Below are positions 7,782-15,914 of a stretch of DNA of 46,679 nucleotides, piece by piece. The notes below the pieces were generated by a model. That model did no database searches. It was not told the DNA's origin and saw only the letters and a program-made list of their open reading frames with translations. Source of the DNA: Saprospiraceae bacterium (GTDB lineage Bacteria; Bacteroidota; Bacteroidia; Chitinophagales; Saprospiraceae); NCBI GenBank assembly GCA_022448945.1, contig JAKVCV010000019.1, forward strand, positions 32,734 through 79,412, read 5' to 3'. Positions within the stretch are counted from its first letter, which is position 1; every line of letters starts with the position of its first letter. Position numbers and translations under genes: made by a program.

Positions 7782-9119
7782 ATGTTAAAAAAAATTTATA
7801 CCAATATGTATTTCCAGTCTTTGTTTGCGACTGGAGCTTCTTCAGCCATTGCTATGGGATCATTTATGATTTTGACAAGGGTTATGGAAGTCGAGGATTT
7901 TGGTGAATGGGTCTTATATCTTACCTTATTAACTTTTGTAGATCAATTGAGAATAGGATTGGTTGCGTCAGGGTTAATTAAGTATTCAGGAGGATGTGAG
8001 GTTGAAGAGAAAAAAGAATTAATTGGGAGTAGTTGGGTTATTAATATTATTTCTCTTTTGGTTATAACTTTTGTTTTCCAACTTTTTTATTGGTTAAATA
8101 TAAGTGCTTCAGAAGGACTTCAGTTATTTATCTTATTTTATCCACTATATGGTTTTTTTTCAATGCCATTCAATTATTTTAGGTGGAACAGTGAAGTAGC
8201 ATTAGAATTTAAAAAAATAACATACATTCAATTATTTAATTCTTTTGGGTTTTTGTTGGTTTGTATTGTAGCGATATTTATACAATTCACACTTCAACAG
8301 ATAGTTATACTGAATATAATGGTTTTTGGTCTTTCCAGTGTGATTTGTCTATTTAGAAAAGAATCTGGGGTTGATTGTTTTTTTTCTGCTTCAAAATCTT
8401 CTATTTATAAAATCCTTTCATTTGGCAAATTCCACCTTTTAGCGCATTTAGGAGCTCATTTATTAAGGTCGGTTGATATTGTTTTAATTGGAGTATTTTT
8501 AAGTCCAGTTGCTGTTGCAATTTATGGTGTAGCTACTAGGATGGTAGTTTTGATAGCTCTTCCTTTGAATAGTATAGTTAAAGTTGCTTTTCCACTTCTA
8601 TCTACATTTGTTAATAAGGGGGAAATTGATAATATGAGAAATACCCTTGAAAAATATATTGGTATTGTTAGCTTTTTGTATATTCCGCTTATATTTATAC
8701 TATATTTATTTTCAACGCATTTAATATTGTTAATAGGAGGTGAAAATTATATTGATGCTGTGTATGTTTTCCAGATCTTTTTACTAGCCTCTTTATTTAT
8801 TTCATTTAATAAATTACTTGGAGTTGCTTTAGATTCTTTGGGTTTGCCAAATCTGAATTTTTATCGGTTGATGTTAATGGCTTTAGTAAACATTCTTGGC
8901 GATATATTTGTTTTATATTTTTACGAAAGTATTGAACTTGTTGCATTTGTTACTTTAGTTAATATATTAGTTGGTGTTGTTGTTGGATATTTAATGTTGA
9001 GGTGGAAAATTCGTTTGCAATTAAGGTTTATTTTTAGTAATTCTATAAAAACCATTTTATACTATTTAACAAGTTATTTTAATATAAAACACTATGAAGA
9101 TAAAAAACCCAAAATCTAG
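7782..9119 (+). CDS. Polysaccharide/oligosaccharide flippase (Wzx/MATE-type), copy 1
   Basis: A 445-residue integral membrane protein with about 12 hydrophobic segments and the N-terminal signature of MOP-superfamily flippases (SFMILTRVMEVEDFGEWVLYLTL). Such proteins move lipid-linked glycans across the inner membrane during capsule, O-antigen or exopolysaccharide assembly. It is a clear paralogue of the gene at 10881-12209 (colinear motifs FGEW, FYPLY/LYPLY, MPFNYF/MPYNYF, LLRS-DI, ALDS/ALDA, IELVAFVTL/IELVAWVTL). The 3' end overlaps the following methyltransferase start by 26 bp, so the two are translationally coupled. Confidence 0.85.
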   Translation: MLKKIYTNMYFQSLFATGASSAIAMGSFMILTRVMEVEDFGEWVLYLTLLTFVDQLRIGLVASGLIKYSGGCEVEEKKELIGSSWVINIISLLVITFVFQLFYWLNISASEGLQLFILFYPLYGFFSMPFNYFRWNSEVALEFKKITYIQLFNSFGFLLVCIVAIFIQFTLQQIVILNIMVFGLSSVICLFRKESGVDCFFSASKSSIYKILSFGKFHLLAHLGAHLLRSVDIVLIGVFLSPVAVAIYGVATRMVVLIALPLNSIVKVAFPLLSTFVNKGEIDNMRNTLEKYIGIVSFLYIPLIFILYLFSTHLILLIGGENYIDAVYVFQIFLLASLFISFNKLLGVALDSLGLPNLNFYRLMLMALVNILGDIFVLYFYESIELVAFVTLVNILVGVVVGYLMLRWKIRLQLRFIFSNSIKTILYYLTSYFNIKHYEDKKPKI

Positions 9120-9828
9120 ATATCATATAAAAATCCCGTATAAATCTAAAGTTTTAGAAGTTGGAGGTGGACATAATCCCCATAGAAGATCTAATGTGGT
9201 TGTAGATAAGTTTATCGATTCAAATTTTCATCGTAAAGCTGATATTAAGGTGTTGAAACATCAAAAGTTTCTTCAGGCAGATGGAGAAAACTTGCCATTT
9301 AAAGATCAGGAGTTTGACTTTGTTTTTTGTAATCATGTTCTGGAACATGTTGATAACCCTGAGGTATTTCTTAAAGAACAAAGTCGAGTTTCACCCCGAG
9401 GCTACCTAGAGGTCCCTAGTATGATTGGTGAAATTCTTCACCCTAAGAAATCGCATAAATGGTTGATATTAGAAATTGATAACAAGATAGTAATGATGGA
9501 TAAAGAAGTTGTTGGTTTTGAAGTCAAGCATGATATTGGGTTTCTTTTTTTGAGATATTTGACTAAATATTCTCTTGCTTATGCGATTCTAAGATATACG
9601 CATGGATTGACAACTATTAGATATGAATGGGAGGGCAGTGTTGATGTTATTGTTAACCCTACAGAAGAAAAATATACCAAATATTTTACTAAAACGTGGA
9701 GCCTAGATGATTATAAAGAATTCTATCCAACACGAAGTAAATTTAGCGAATTATGTAGTGTGATTGCAGCACTATTTTACATTATTTTCAACTTTCTAAA
9801 ACCCCAGAACAAAAAAAATAATGTTTAG
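9094..9828 (+). CDS. SAM-dependent methyltransferase (type 11-like) of the polysaccharide cluster
   Basis: 244 residues with a class I methyltransferase core: motif I VLEVGGGHNPH at 20-30, FLQADGENLPFKDQEFDFVFCNHVLEHVDNP at about 69-99 (motifs II-III, written as one stretch of the sequence around DGENLPF and NHVLEHV). The C-terminal half is unlike generic methyltransferases and ends in a hydrophobic segment (ELCSVIAALFYIIFNFL) that could attach it to the membrane. The start at 9094 lies inside the upstream flippase gene. The substrate is unknown, but the context suggests a sugar or lipid-linked glycan. Confidence 0.75.
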   Translation: MKIKNPKSRYHIKIPYKSKVLEVGGGHNPHRRSNVVVDKFIDSNFHRKADIKVLKHQKFLQADGENLPFKDQEFDFVFCNHVLEHVDNPEVFLKEQSRVSPRGYLEVPSMIGEILHPKKSHKWLILEIDNKIVMMDKEVVGFEVKHDIGFLFLRYLTKYSLAYAILRYTHGLTTIRYEWEGSVDVIVNPTEEKYTKYFTKTWSLDDYKEFYPTRSKFSELCSVIAALFYIIFNFLKPQNKKNNV

Positions 9829-9912
9829 TTGTATAATCCGACGCTTTTGAATGTTTAATAAAATAATAGAGAAGTTTAATTTTTTTGGCCAAGGATAATT
9901 TCGTAAAACTAA

Positions 9913-10758
9913 TTATATTTCGTCAAGTTTATCTAGTATTTCAGTATCTACGTTGATATCAAATTTTCTAGCATACAATTTATCGCTTTTAATTAATGCT
10001 TCATAATCGTCAATAGTCAAAATTTTAGGATTCCAGCCTCCTTGGGACCAATCAATATATCTTCCACTATCTAGTATAACTTTGTCTTTGAATTTTGAAT
10101 TCATGATTATTGTTGGTATAAGAAATTCGTCAGGTGCCCATGTGTATTTTGCAAATCTTACAAGTCGCTTATTTGTGTTCAATACTTCAATTACATATTT
10201 AGCACAGTCACTGGAGAGCGTCCACCAAGAGGATCTTGGTCCGCCATAGACTTTAGTGTATGATGGGAAATTTCTTTTAGGCATAATTTTTTGTAGTATT
10301 CGTTGAATGATATAACGACCTCTAAATCTGTAATAGCCCATATGGTATGCAGTATATCTATAATCGCATCGGCTATACCATTCAGAGTCTTGAGGCTCCA
10401 GCTCTAAAAAAGATGAGCCAAGATGACGGCTGTAATAATCATTGATATAGTCGATGCTTTTTATAGGATAATCTTGGCCTGTATAGGCAGAAATAAAATC
10501 GTATTTTCGTGGCGATTCCAGGATTACATCCATAAACTTCACGATAGCTTCTACAAGACGATAGGAGCCCCAGATCATATGATACCTGTCTTTGGTAAAG
10601 TATACATTTGGAAATGTTTCTAAATATTGAAAAGGTTCAAAGTCAAATTTTTTGTCTATGTGGATATAAAAATCAAAATTTGGGTGATACAACTTCTTAA
10701 CAAGTCTTTCAATTTGACTTGGATCTTTGTATGCCATTATTAAAAATGCTTTTTTCAT
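9913..10758 (-). CDS. GT14-type glycosyltransferase (core-2/I-branching beta-1,6-GlcNAc-transferase family)
   Basis: 281 residues beginning KKAFLIMAYKDPSQIERLV. Further motifs are FYIHIDKK, YDFISAYTGQDYPIKS (about 88-103), VYGGPRSSWWTLSS and APDEFLIPTIIMNS, with a late DWSQGGWNPKILT. This order (HID, SGxDxPI-like, G(S/P)xWwxL, pDE) is that of the Branch/GT14 family (PF02485), which transfers GlcNAc or xylose from UDP-sugars. It lies in the polysaccharide block between the two flippases, convergent with the methyltransferase at 9094. Donor and acceptor cannot be read from the sequence. Confidence 0.82.
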   Translation of the reverse strand: MKKAFLIMAYKDPSQIERLVKKLYHPNFDFYIHIDKKFDFEPFQYLETFPNVYFTKDRYHMIWGSYRLVEAIVKFMDVILESPRKYDFISAYTGQDYPIKSIDYINDYYSRHLGSSFLELEPQDSEWYSRCDYRYTAYHMGYYRFRGRYIIQRILQKIMPKRNFPSYTKVYGGPRSSWWTLSSDCAKYVIEVLNTNKRLVRFAKYTWAPDEFLIPTIIMNSKFKDKVILDSGRYIDWSQGGWNPKILTIDDYEALIKSDKLYARKFDINVDTEILDKLDEI

Positions 10759-10880
10759 TTACATCAAATTATTATTTAATTTCTATAATTGTTTCCAATT
10801 TATTGTTTTCTTTTCTATCAGAAAACTATACTATTAAAGAGTTTTTCAACAACTTTAAAAGTCCTAAAATTTTGTTTATG

Positions 10881-12209
10881 TTAATTTAACCTATTTGTTT
10901 TTAATGCTGAAAAAAATGTAATACAATTTCTTTTTATTTCATGATACCCTACTTTAAATAACGAATTTAACTTAATGGGTACAATCTTTCGTAACATAAT
11001 GTAACCTGCGATACTTCCAGAAAGTATTGTTGCCAATGTAACCCATGCGACCAGCTCAATGTCTTTATATAAGAACAATACTATTAAATCACCAATGATA
11101 TTTACTAATGTCATTACCGTGACTTTGATAAAATTCTTATCGGGTTTATCTACAGCATCTAAAGCAATTCCTATGATTTGATCAAAAGGAACGAAAATAC
11201 TATAGATTAAAAATATTCTAAATAAAATAGTGGCTGCCATATATTTGTCTCCTCCAATTGCAAGAACTAAATAATCCGCCGATATAAATAATAGGCATGC
11301 GAAAGGAATATAAAGTAAAGTAAGTCCTCCTATGTATTTTTCAATATTATATTTTAAAGCAGCTGTATTATTACTATTGTGATTGGCCGAAAATATAGGA
11401 AACCCAACTCTAATGGCACTTGCTAGCGGCATAATAACCATGATCCATAGTCGTTGTGGTATTAAGTATATAGCAACTGCTTTTGGACCTAAAAATGCAC
11501 TAATTAAGAAAATGTCAGAGCTCCTTAGTAAATTGCTTCCAAGGAAAGCAAGCATTTGAAATCTTCCGTATAATAATAATTGTATTAATCTGCTCTTCTT
11601 AGCTAATATTATTTTGAATATTCCCGTATCCCCAATTATTAAACATAACAATGATGATAGTGCGAATGAAGATATGTAGAGGAGGACTAAAGTTTGCAGA
11701 TTTAGCGTAATATATACTGAAGAGATACAAACCGTAAGAAATAAAACGGCATTAAATATTTTTATTCCAGCTATTCTATTCATTTTTAACTCAATCTGAC
11801 TGTTCCAGATAAAGTAATTATAGGGCATTGCCGCTATTGTATAAAGTGGGTACAGGAGTAGGAACAAAATAATACTCTCCATATCAAAATACCCCGTGAG
11901 ATAAATAAAATAGTTCAATACAAAAACAACTAGCACAAATCCTAAATTTAGAATCCAACTGCTTGCTTTGAGTTCTTCTTTAACGGTTTGACTTGCTCCA
12001 CTTGAATATTTTATATACCCTGTTGCTACAAAACCAGCTTTTAATAACTCAAAAAACGAAGATAATGTTAGGAATAAGCCCCATTCACCAAAAGTTACTT
12101 GAGGCATTGTTCGGGCTAAAATCATAAAAGATACAATAGCAATCATAGAAGAACCAAATTGCGCGATTGCCGATTGGACATGATTGCTATAAAATATTTT
12201 TTTAAACAT
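10881..12209 (-). CDS. Polysaccharide/oligosaccharide flippase (Wzx/MATE-type), copy 2
   Basis: A 442-residue multi-spanning protein, colinear along its whole length with the flippase at 7782-9119 (for example SFMILARTMPQVTFGEWGLFLTL, AAMPYNYFIWNSQIEL, NLLRSSDIFLI, IGIALDAVDKPDKNF, IELVAWVTLATIL). The substitutions are numerous enough that the duplication is old. It lies on the opposite strand, giving the pair a mirror arrangement around a methyltransferase and a glycosyltransferase. The likely role is export of a second lipid-linked glycan or a related variant. Confidence 0.85.
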   Translation of the reverse strand: MFKKIFYSNHVQSAIAQFGSSMIAIVSFMILARTMPQVTFGEWGLFLTLSSFFELLKAGFVATGYIKYSSGASQTVKEELKASSWILNLGFVLVVFVLNYFIYLTGYFDMESIILFLLLYPLYTIAAMPYNYFIWNSQIELKMNRIAGIKIFNAVLFLTVCISSVYITLNLQTLVLLYISSFALSSLLCLIIGDTGIFKIILAKKSRLIQLLLYGRFQMLAFLGSNLLRSSDIFLISAFLGPKAVAIYLIPQRLWIMVIMPLASAIRVGFPIFSANHNSNNTAALKYNIEKYIGGLTLLYIPFACLLFISADYLVLAIGGDKYMAATILFRIFLIYSIFVPFDQIIGIALDAVDKPDKNFIKVTVMTLVNIIGDLIVLFLYKDIELVAWVTLATILSGSIAGYIMLRKIVPIKLNSLFKVGYHEIKRNCITFFSALKTNRLN

Positions 12210-12305
12210 TTGGTTTTGTCTTAGTACACAATCTTCGACTTGAATTTATGGAATTATGTCTAGTATTAATTTAAAAATACTACCAATGGGTAATACTGTG
12301 TAATC

Positions 12306-14030
12306 TTAATCGGATATTTTCTTCGCAATTCGCACAATTTTTTTTGATCTCCTCAATCTTTCTAACTGTTTTTTTAATAATGATTTAAACCAGTTTTTAA
12401 AGCGATTTTTGGGGTTTCTATGTTTTCTGATGATGCTATCTATAGACTTATATGCAGGAATTTCACCAATACACACATAGTGTTGAAACCATTCCTCAAA
12501 TATTTCAAGTGATCTTTGATCATATAAGGGAATGATTTTTTGGATGGATTTTGGGACATTCCATTTCCCGTTTGTTATAGCGCTCCCTTTTCGCCCTGAA
12601 ATGCGGATTGCTCTATTAATAATCCAAAACATACCACGGTCTAAAATTAGTTCTTTAGGCAGTAAATCAACGTTTAATTTCCATTCGAGATCAATGACAT
12701 AACCCTTGTCATGGGTGTTTAAAATATTGTATGGAATAAGATCTAATGAATCATTACTTAGAAAACATGTAGCATTTTTATAGAAAGAAGACAATTTAAG
12801 CGATGTATACTTAGCCCAAACATTTGTAATGCCTATAGAGTTTGATGTGACATCAACACTTCTTGCATTTAAATATGAATCCCATATTTTCATATATTCT
12901 TTTATCTTAGGGATGTCTTCAGATAGAATAGCATCAACCAGTAGTATACCTAGGTTGTCGGCCTTTTTAATATAGTTAGAAGATGTTTTTTTTCCAGTTG
13001 AAAGGTTTTCTTCTATTACTTCTATATTGTTTTGTTCAGTACTAACAAAGGATTTGATGGTTTTGAATTCATTAGCCCTTAGTACATTCATTTTAGCTGC
13101 CAATAGGGTTGGTTTTTTCCTTGAAATCTCGTTAGCAGAAGTAACAATTAAGAAAGAATTCATAAAAATTCCAGGGTCCGTATTATCTTTGATTAAGTTA
13201 AGAAATGCTCGTTCGTCAAAATTATAGAATGGTTTTTGTACGTACTGTTCTGTTGGGAAGTCTAGTAATGTCAGCCAATCAAAATCCTCATTTTTAAAAC
13301 AATCTTCGGATAAAATTACTTTGGGCATTTTATAATCTGGAAAGGGATAATAGAATTTTTGGTAATTAAATCCGACTTTTTTAAGTTTTTGGGTTAACTC
13401 GTTTTTTGTGAAAGTTCTTATCCCTTCATAGCAAGCATAATCAGATATTCCAATATATGGTTTTTGGTAATGATCTTCTACAGCACCTGCTAGGTATTTA
13501 TGACCCAATTGATTTTCTATAGCTAATACTAGTTTACCTGAAGGCTTAAGGAAACGTTTGACAATGTTTAAAAATTCCTCATAAGGGGTTTCATCGTCAA
13601 TATATTTGCCTGAGTATTCCAATACCCCAATTACAGCAACAATGTCAAATAATTTATCGGGTTTAAAATCTGCTATATTTGCATTTACGAACTTAATTTT
13701 GTCAGACAACTTTGCATGACGTAATTTCGATACTTCATATCTGCTTTTTTCGCCTTCTACACATGTTATGGAAGAAATTGCTTCTATCTCAGACAATGCA
13801 GTAGTAATAGCACCACAACCAGAGCCAAGTTCTAAAACATTTAAGTTATTCTCACCATCAAAAATACCCCAATTTAATAAGTTTTTTCTTTCAGGAGTTA
13901 AGTGATAAAACATGTTCCAGGTATCTCTATAATCGAACCAGGTAGAATTCTTGTTAAACTGATCAGATTTAAAAATATTCAGGAGCTGATTTTCGGCACC
14001 ATCCTTATAATGAAAATTTTGACCCTTCAT
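12306..14030 (-). CDS. Large SAM-dependent methyltransferase with C-terminal kinase-like region (polysaccharide cluster)
   Basis: 574 residues. The N-terminal class I methyltransferase domain (about 35-240) has motif I NVLELGSGCG (64-73), VEGEKSRYEVS (acidic ribose-binding loop), NANIADF and FDIVAVIGVLEYSG. The middle (about 260-330) is unassigned. The C-terminal part (about 430-480) contains DLIPYNILN followed by YVIDLEWKL, an arrangement like the catalytic loop and metal-binding D-x-E/W seen in methyltransferase-kinase proteins and in glycan-modifying methyltransferases. A basic tail (KSLLKKQLERLRRSKKIVRIAKK) may bind membrane or polymer. It is probably co-transcribed ahead of flippase copy 2 (96 bp apart). 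Likely role: methyl capping or modification of a surface glycan. Confidence 0.7.
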   Translation of the reverse strand: MKGQNFHYKDGAENQLLNIFKSDQFNKNSTWFDYRDTWNMFYHLTPERKNLLNWGIFDGENNLNVLELGSGCGAITTALSEIEAISSITCVEGEKSRYEVSKLRHAKLSDKIKFVNANIADFKPDKLFDIVAVIGVLEYSGKYIDDETPYEEFLNIVKRFLKPSGKLVLAIENQLGHKYLAGAVEDHYQKPYIGISDYACYEGIRTFTKNELTQKLKKVGFNYQKFYYPFPDYKMPKVILSEDCFKNEDFDWLTLLDFPTEQYVQKPFYNFDERAFLNLIKDNTDPGIFMNSFLIVTSANEISRKKPTLLAAKMNVLRANEFKTIKSFVSTEQNNIEVIEENLSTGKKTSSNYIKKADNLGILLVDAILSEDIPKIKEYMKIWDSYLNARSVDVTSNSIGITNVWAKYTSLKLSSFYKNATCFLSNDSLDLIPYNILNTHDKGYVIDLEWKLNVDLLPKELILDRGMFWIINRAIRISGRKGSAITNGKWNVPKSIQKIIPLYDQRSLEIFEEWFQHYVCIGEIPAYKSIDSIIRKHRNPKNRFKNWFKSLLKKQLERLRRSKKIVRIAKKISD

Positions 14031-14552
14031 AATATTTGTTTCATGAGCAATAATTTAACTTGAGCTATTCATTATGGTTATGTATTTCCAATTTCAACAC
14101 TGATTTATTTTAATGAGAAAAAATTGAAATGAGTAACCTTATTAATGTAAGTTGGTAAATCGCTAATTATTACTGTCTGTATTTAAAAGAAGATAAAGCT
14201 TCAATTATGATTTTTTTTGTACACTATTATGAGAAATTCTTTCATAATTTTGTACGCTTTTTTGTTAGTGTTGGCATTGTTGATTTCAGGCATCTCTTGT
14301 GCGTATGCCTCTTTATTGATTCCAACTAGATCGCACAGTCAATATACGTTTAAATGTATGAAAATGTTATGAAAAAAGGAAAATATTCTCGAGAGTATAG
14401 CAAACACAAATAAGGAGAAAAAGCATGTTGCTTCATGTATTAAAAATATCAATATTTAAACTTAAAATAGCGAATGAATTAGAATGGTTTGTAGTGTCCA
14501 AGGGTTAGGATCAATAAAAGCCTTTTTTCTAATTTCTATTGCTTCATTCCAG
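14031..14552. other. 522-bp region without a long gene
   Basis: AT-rich. The only coding candidate is the 47-residue lipoprotein-like frame at 14229-14372 (see separate entry). No terminator or clear promoter was found. Confidence 0.4.
14229..14372 (+). CDS. Possible small lipoprotein, 47 residues
   Basis: ATG at 14229, stop TGA at 14370-14372. The translation starts MRNSFIILYAFLLVLALLIS and continues GISCAYASLLIPTRSHSQYT. It has a positive N-terminus, a hydrophobic core and a lipobox-like ISGISC with Cys24, followed by a short tail. Such entericidin-sized lipoproteins exist, but there is no homology evidence, no recognisable promoter, and AT-rich DNA makes hydrophobic short frames by chance. 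Confidence 0.22.
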   Translation: MRNSFIILYAFLLVLALLISGISCAYASLLIPTRSHSQYTFKCMKML

Positions 14553-15446
14553 TCACATTTTTTTTACTACCTTTATCCTTTTGTAGGTTACTTGCTCTTC
14601 TGCGAAATACTGTTCTAAGTCATCTTCCTCAATGATATATTTCAGGCCTGCTTTGTTGAAAGGGCGTGTTGAAAAAGTGATGGTCAGATTTTTTCTGTCA
14701 ACTTCATCAATTCTGATTAATGAATATTTATTTAGAATTTCTTGCCTTTTTACAAAACCCGATGCTGCTTCCCTTTTATAATAGAACACGTTTCCATTTA
14801 TCCAGTTATAATCGTAAGCTTTGTTCGGTTTAACCATAGTTGGCTTTTTCCTATCTTCTTTTTTTATTTTTAATAATCCGAATTGCTTTTTTTGAATGTA
14901 AAATTGATAAGAAGTGCTATCGTTCGACTGTTGGTCTTCCCATAATCCCATTACAAGAACTTTGTTTTTTTCTTTTAATAAATCCAATTTATTATAATGG
15001 ATAAATCGTTCACCAAAATATTGTTCATAATTTCCTGAATTAATTATTGAGTCTAATTGATTTTTAGTAAAATCCTTATCTGATAAACTAACCTTTAGCA
15101 TTTCATTGTTTAGTTTATCTATCCTCATCAAAGAATATTTCGGTGGGAATAATTTTGCTTTTAAAGGGTTAGAATCTGGAAGTTTGCCATAGCTTAGGAT
15201 ATTATTACTAAGCCATTTGTACTGGTATATCTTATTTCTTGTAATAACGGTAGAGTCAGATATATTAGCTTGTAGAACTTTTGCAAAAACAAAATTAATA
15301 CTGTCTTGAACTAACAGCTGAAAGGAATTTTCATTATTAGAGTTATTGTCTTCCCATTTGCCAACAATTAGTTTTTTGAAATCCTGAGATTGGGATTGAT
15401 TTATAAAAAACGTGGATATAAATATAAAAAACAGTAATCGGAACAT
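14553..15446 (-). CDS. Hypothetical exported protein with two tandem copies of one domain
   Basis: 297 residues with a signal peptide (MFRLLFFIFISTFFINQSQS). The mature part is a tandem duplication: copy 1 about 27-150 and copy 2 about 160-285. Matching pairs are GKWEDNNSNNENSFQLLVQ / GLWEDQQSNDSTSYQFYIQ, YSLMRIDKLNNEMLKVSLS / YSLIRIDEVDRKNLTITFS, and NYEQYFGE / DLEQYFAE. The G-x-WE...F pattern resembles lipocalin-like or YARHG-type small beta domains, but I do not recognise the family. It is transcribed alone. Confidence 0.7.
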   Translation of the reverse strand: MFRLLFFIFISTFFINQSQSQDFKKLIVGKWEDNNSNNENSFQLLVQDSINFVFAKVLQANISDSTVITRNKIYQYKWLSNNILSYGKLPDSNPLKAKLFPPKYSLMRIDKLNNEMLKVSLSDKDFTKNQLDSIINSGNYEQYFGERFIHYNKLDLLKEKNKVLVMGLWEDQQSNDSTSYQFYIQKKQFGLLKIKKEDRKKPTMVKPNKAYDYNWINGNVFYYKREAASGFVKRQEILNKYSLIRIDEVDRKNLTITFSTRPFNKAGLKYIIEEDDLEQYFAEEQVTYKRIKVVKKM

Positions 15447-15914
15447 GATTGATTATTTAACTTTAGGAGAATAGTGTTTTGAATATTCAAATTTGATATC
15501 TCCATGATGTGTTATTTAAATATTATTTAGCTTAACTGGCATCAAGAGTTACTAATATAATAGAATCTATTGATTTGAATAGTATAAATTGGCAATAATA
15601 GATTTTTTTGAGCTTCTTTTAGTATTAAAATCATTTTGCAGAATTTTAGAGCGTTAAAACTAGAAATATATTTATTAAACTTTAATAAGTAGACCTTTAG
15701 TTGGATATGTAAGTCTATATGATTCTCATATTGGCTTTATTTTTTGATTTAATTATTCTTTCAATAATTATAATCAATACTAATTTGGATAGTGTCAATT
15801 TTTAAACAAAAGTTGTAATCATGGAATTTTAAAATGATAAATATTCCCTTTTATATCCTTTTCCCCTTTTATTCAAAAAATAGTATCTTCACCCTTACAA
15901 AATAATATTCAATA
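15447..15914. other. 468-bp region upstream of methylmalonyl-CoA mutase
   Basis: No gene can be supported. The region is strongly AT-rich. TATCTTCA at 15884-15891, 24 bp before the ATG at 15915, resembles the -7 element of Bacteroidota promoters but lacks a TTTG partner at the right distance. A 28-codon hydrophobic frame at 15719-15805 is more likely chance. Confidence 0.4.

Noticed and set aside
15719-15805. 28-codon hydrophobic frame upstream of methylmalonyl-CoA mutase
   Set aside because: Too short and explained by T-rich DNA; nothing else supports translation.
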